A DNA stretch of 8,113 bases. Source: Myxococcales bacterium. GTDB lineage: Bacteria; Myxococcota_A; Polyangia; Polyangiales; JADJMO01. This document shows, piece after piece, positions 7,468 to 8,113 of the stretch. Positions within the stretch are counted from its first letter, which is position 1, and each line of letters opens with the position of its first letter. The DNA is taken from NCBI GenBank assembly GCA_021783935.1, contig JAJXTK010000276.1, positions 1-8,113 on the forward strand, given 5' to 3'. Both the position numbers and the translations under genes were made by a program. The notes below the pieces were generated by a model that was given only the letters and a program-made list of their open reading frames with translations, did not search any database and was not told the DNA's origin.

Positions 7468-8113
7468 TTAGCGCGTGACGAAGCCCCAGCGGCGGAAGGA
7501 CTCCACGCTCGCGGCGCAGGTGAGCGCGGCGAGCGCGCGCGCGGCGGCGGGGCCCTTCGCGCGCCGCAGGAGGCCTAAGCCGTAGGTGATCACGGGGGCC
7601 TCGGCCTCGGGCACGCGGTAGACGGTGCGCGCGTGCTTCGCGGTCGCGGCGTCGGTCGAGTACACGATCGCCGCGTCCACCGCGCCGCTCTCGACGGCCG
7701 CGAGCGCGGCGCGCGCGTCGGCGCACGGCACGATCGAGGGCTGCACCGCGTCGAGCACCGAGGCCTTGCGCAGCCAGCCCGTCGCGTAGACGCCGAGGGG
7801 CACCCCCCGTGGATCGCCGGTCGCCACGCGACGCAGGCCGACGAGGTCGCGCGCCGCCGCGATCGTTCGCGTCGACCCCTCGGGCACCATCACCACGAGC
7901 GCGTTGCCGAGCAGCGGTCGCACGGCGTCGGCGCCGAGGAGCCCCTCGCGCACCAGCCCGTCGAGCTGGGCTTGATCCGCCGACAGGAACAGATCCGCGG
8001 GGGCGCCGGCGCGGATCTGGCGGGCGAGATCGCTGGAGGCGCCGAACACCAGCTCGAAGCGCGCCTCGGCCGCGCGCGTCGCGCGATCGGCGATCTCGCG
8101 CAGCGGCGGCTCG
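7468..8113 (-). CDS. modA: Molybdate ABC transporter substrate-binding protein ModA (5' end beyond window)
   Basis: This is the periplasmic binding protein that delivers molybdate (or tungstate) to the ModBC transporter. The visible 214 residues cover most of the mature protein; the signal peptide and first strand lie beyond the right edge. The reading frame stays open to the edge with EPPLREIADRATRAAEARFE, the usual opening helix. It then shows the ModA landmarks FGASSDLARQIRAGAPADLFLSAD (about 23-46, including the oxyanion-contacting serine), GNALVVMVPEGS (69-80), GDPRGVPLGVYA (99-110) and AAIVYSTDA (147-155), whose Tyr is a likely ligand contact. It ends WGFVTR followed by TAA. A GTG inside the frame at 8047-8049 is not the real start, because the family homology continues upstream of it. 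No modB or modC follows on the downstream side, so those genes are either to the right or elsewhere. Assignment to ModA is good; molybdate versus tungstate cannot be decided. Confidence 0.88.
   Translation of the reverse strand, partial: EPPLREIADRATRAAEARFELVFGASSDLARQIRAGAPADLFLSADQAQLDGLVREGLLGADAVRPLLGNALVVMVPEGSTRTIAAARDLVGLRRVATGDPRGVPLGVYATGWLRKASVLDAVQPSIVPCADARAALAAVESGAVDAAIVYSTDAATAKHARTVYRVPEAEAPVITYGLGLLRRAKGPAAARALAALTCAASVESFRRWGFVTR

Noticed and set aside
6872..7726. Longer version of the lipoprotein starting at 7726
   Set aside because: The added N-terminus is Arg-rich, overlaps modA in the wrong frame and would bury the signal peptide.
7468..8049. modA starting at the GTG at 8047-8049
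   Set aside because: Typical ModA N-terminal sequence continues upstream to the window edge in the same frame, so this GTG is an internal valine codon.

Overview
The window is very GC-rich (clearly above 65% by eye). It holds eight protein-coding genes, all on the minus strand and packed with short gaps; the longest gap is 186 bases. There are no RNA genes, insertion sequences, CRISPR arrays or phage genes that I can support. The base composition, the heavy use of GCG, CTC and GAG codons, and an Ala/Asp-repeat lipoprotein are reminiscent of Myxococcota (Polyangiales-like). That is an inference from style, not a taxonomic proof.

In the order of transcription (right to left) the layout is as follows. 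(1) The 3' part of a molybdate-type ABC transporter binding protein, modA, runs off the right edge. (2) A 164-residue lipoprotein has a six-cysteine head and a tail built on a 12-bp coding repeat. (3) A DUF1704/MATCAP-type zinc metallopeptidase overlaps the end of the lipoprotein gene by 20 bases. (4) The ribosome-assembly GTPase Era carries a basic, proline-rich N-terminal extension. (5) A soluble PAS-PAS-GGDEF-EAL cyclic-di-GMP protein has both catalytic signatures intact. (6) A long-chain-type acyl-CoA dehydrogenase is followed by (7) LrgA and (8) LrgB, a membrane pair; lrgB runs off the left edge.

Spacing suggests two transcription groups. The lipoprotein, DUF1704 and era genes are tightly linked (20-base overlap, then a 34-base gap), and the cyclic-di-GMP gene follows 85 bases later. 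A stem-loop directly after the cyclic-di-GMP gene and a 186-base gap separate these from the acyl-CoA dehydrogenase-lrgA-lrgB group. That second group has 16-base spacing and then a 4-base stop/start overlap. It is headed by a strong Shine-Dalgarno sequence and a near-palindrome that looks like a TetR-family operator.

Nothing here is a clear-cut novel defence or mobile system. The most interesting items are the acyl-CoA dehydrogenase/LrgAB operon with its candidate operator, the 12-bp-repeat lipoprotein, and that lipoprotein's translational overlap with a DUF1704 peptidase.
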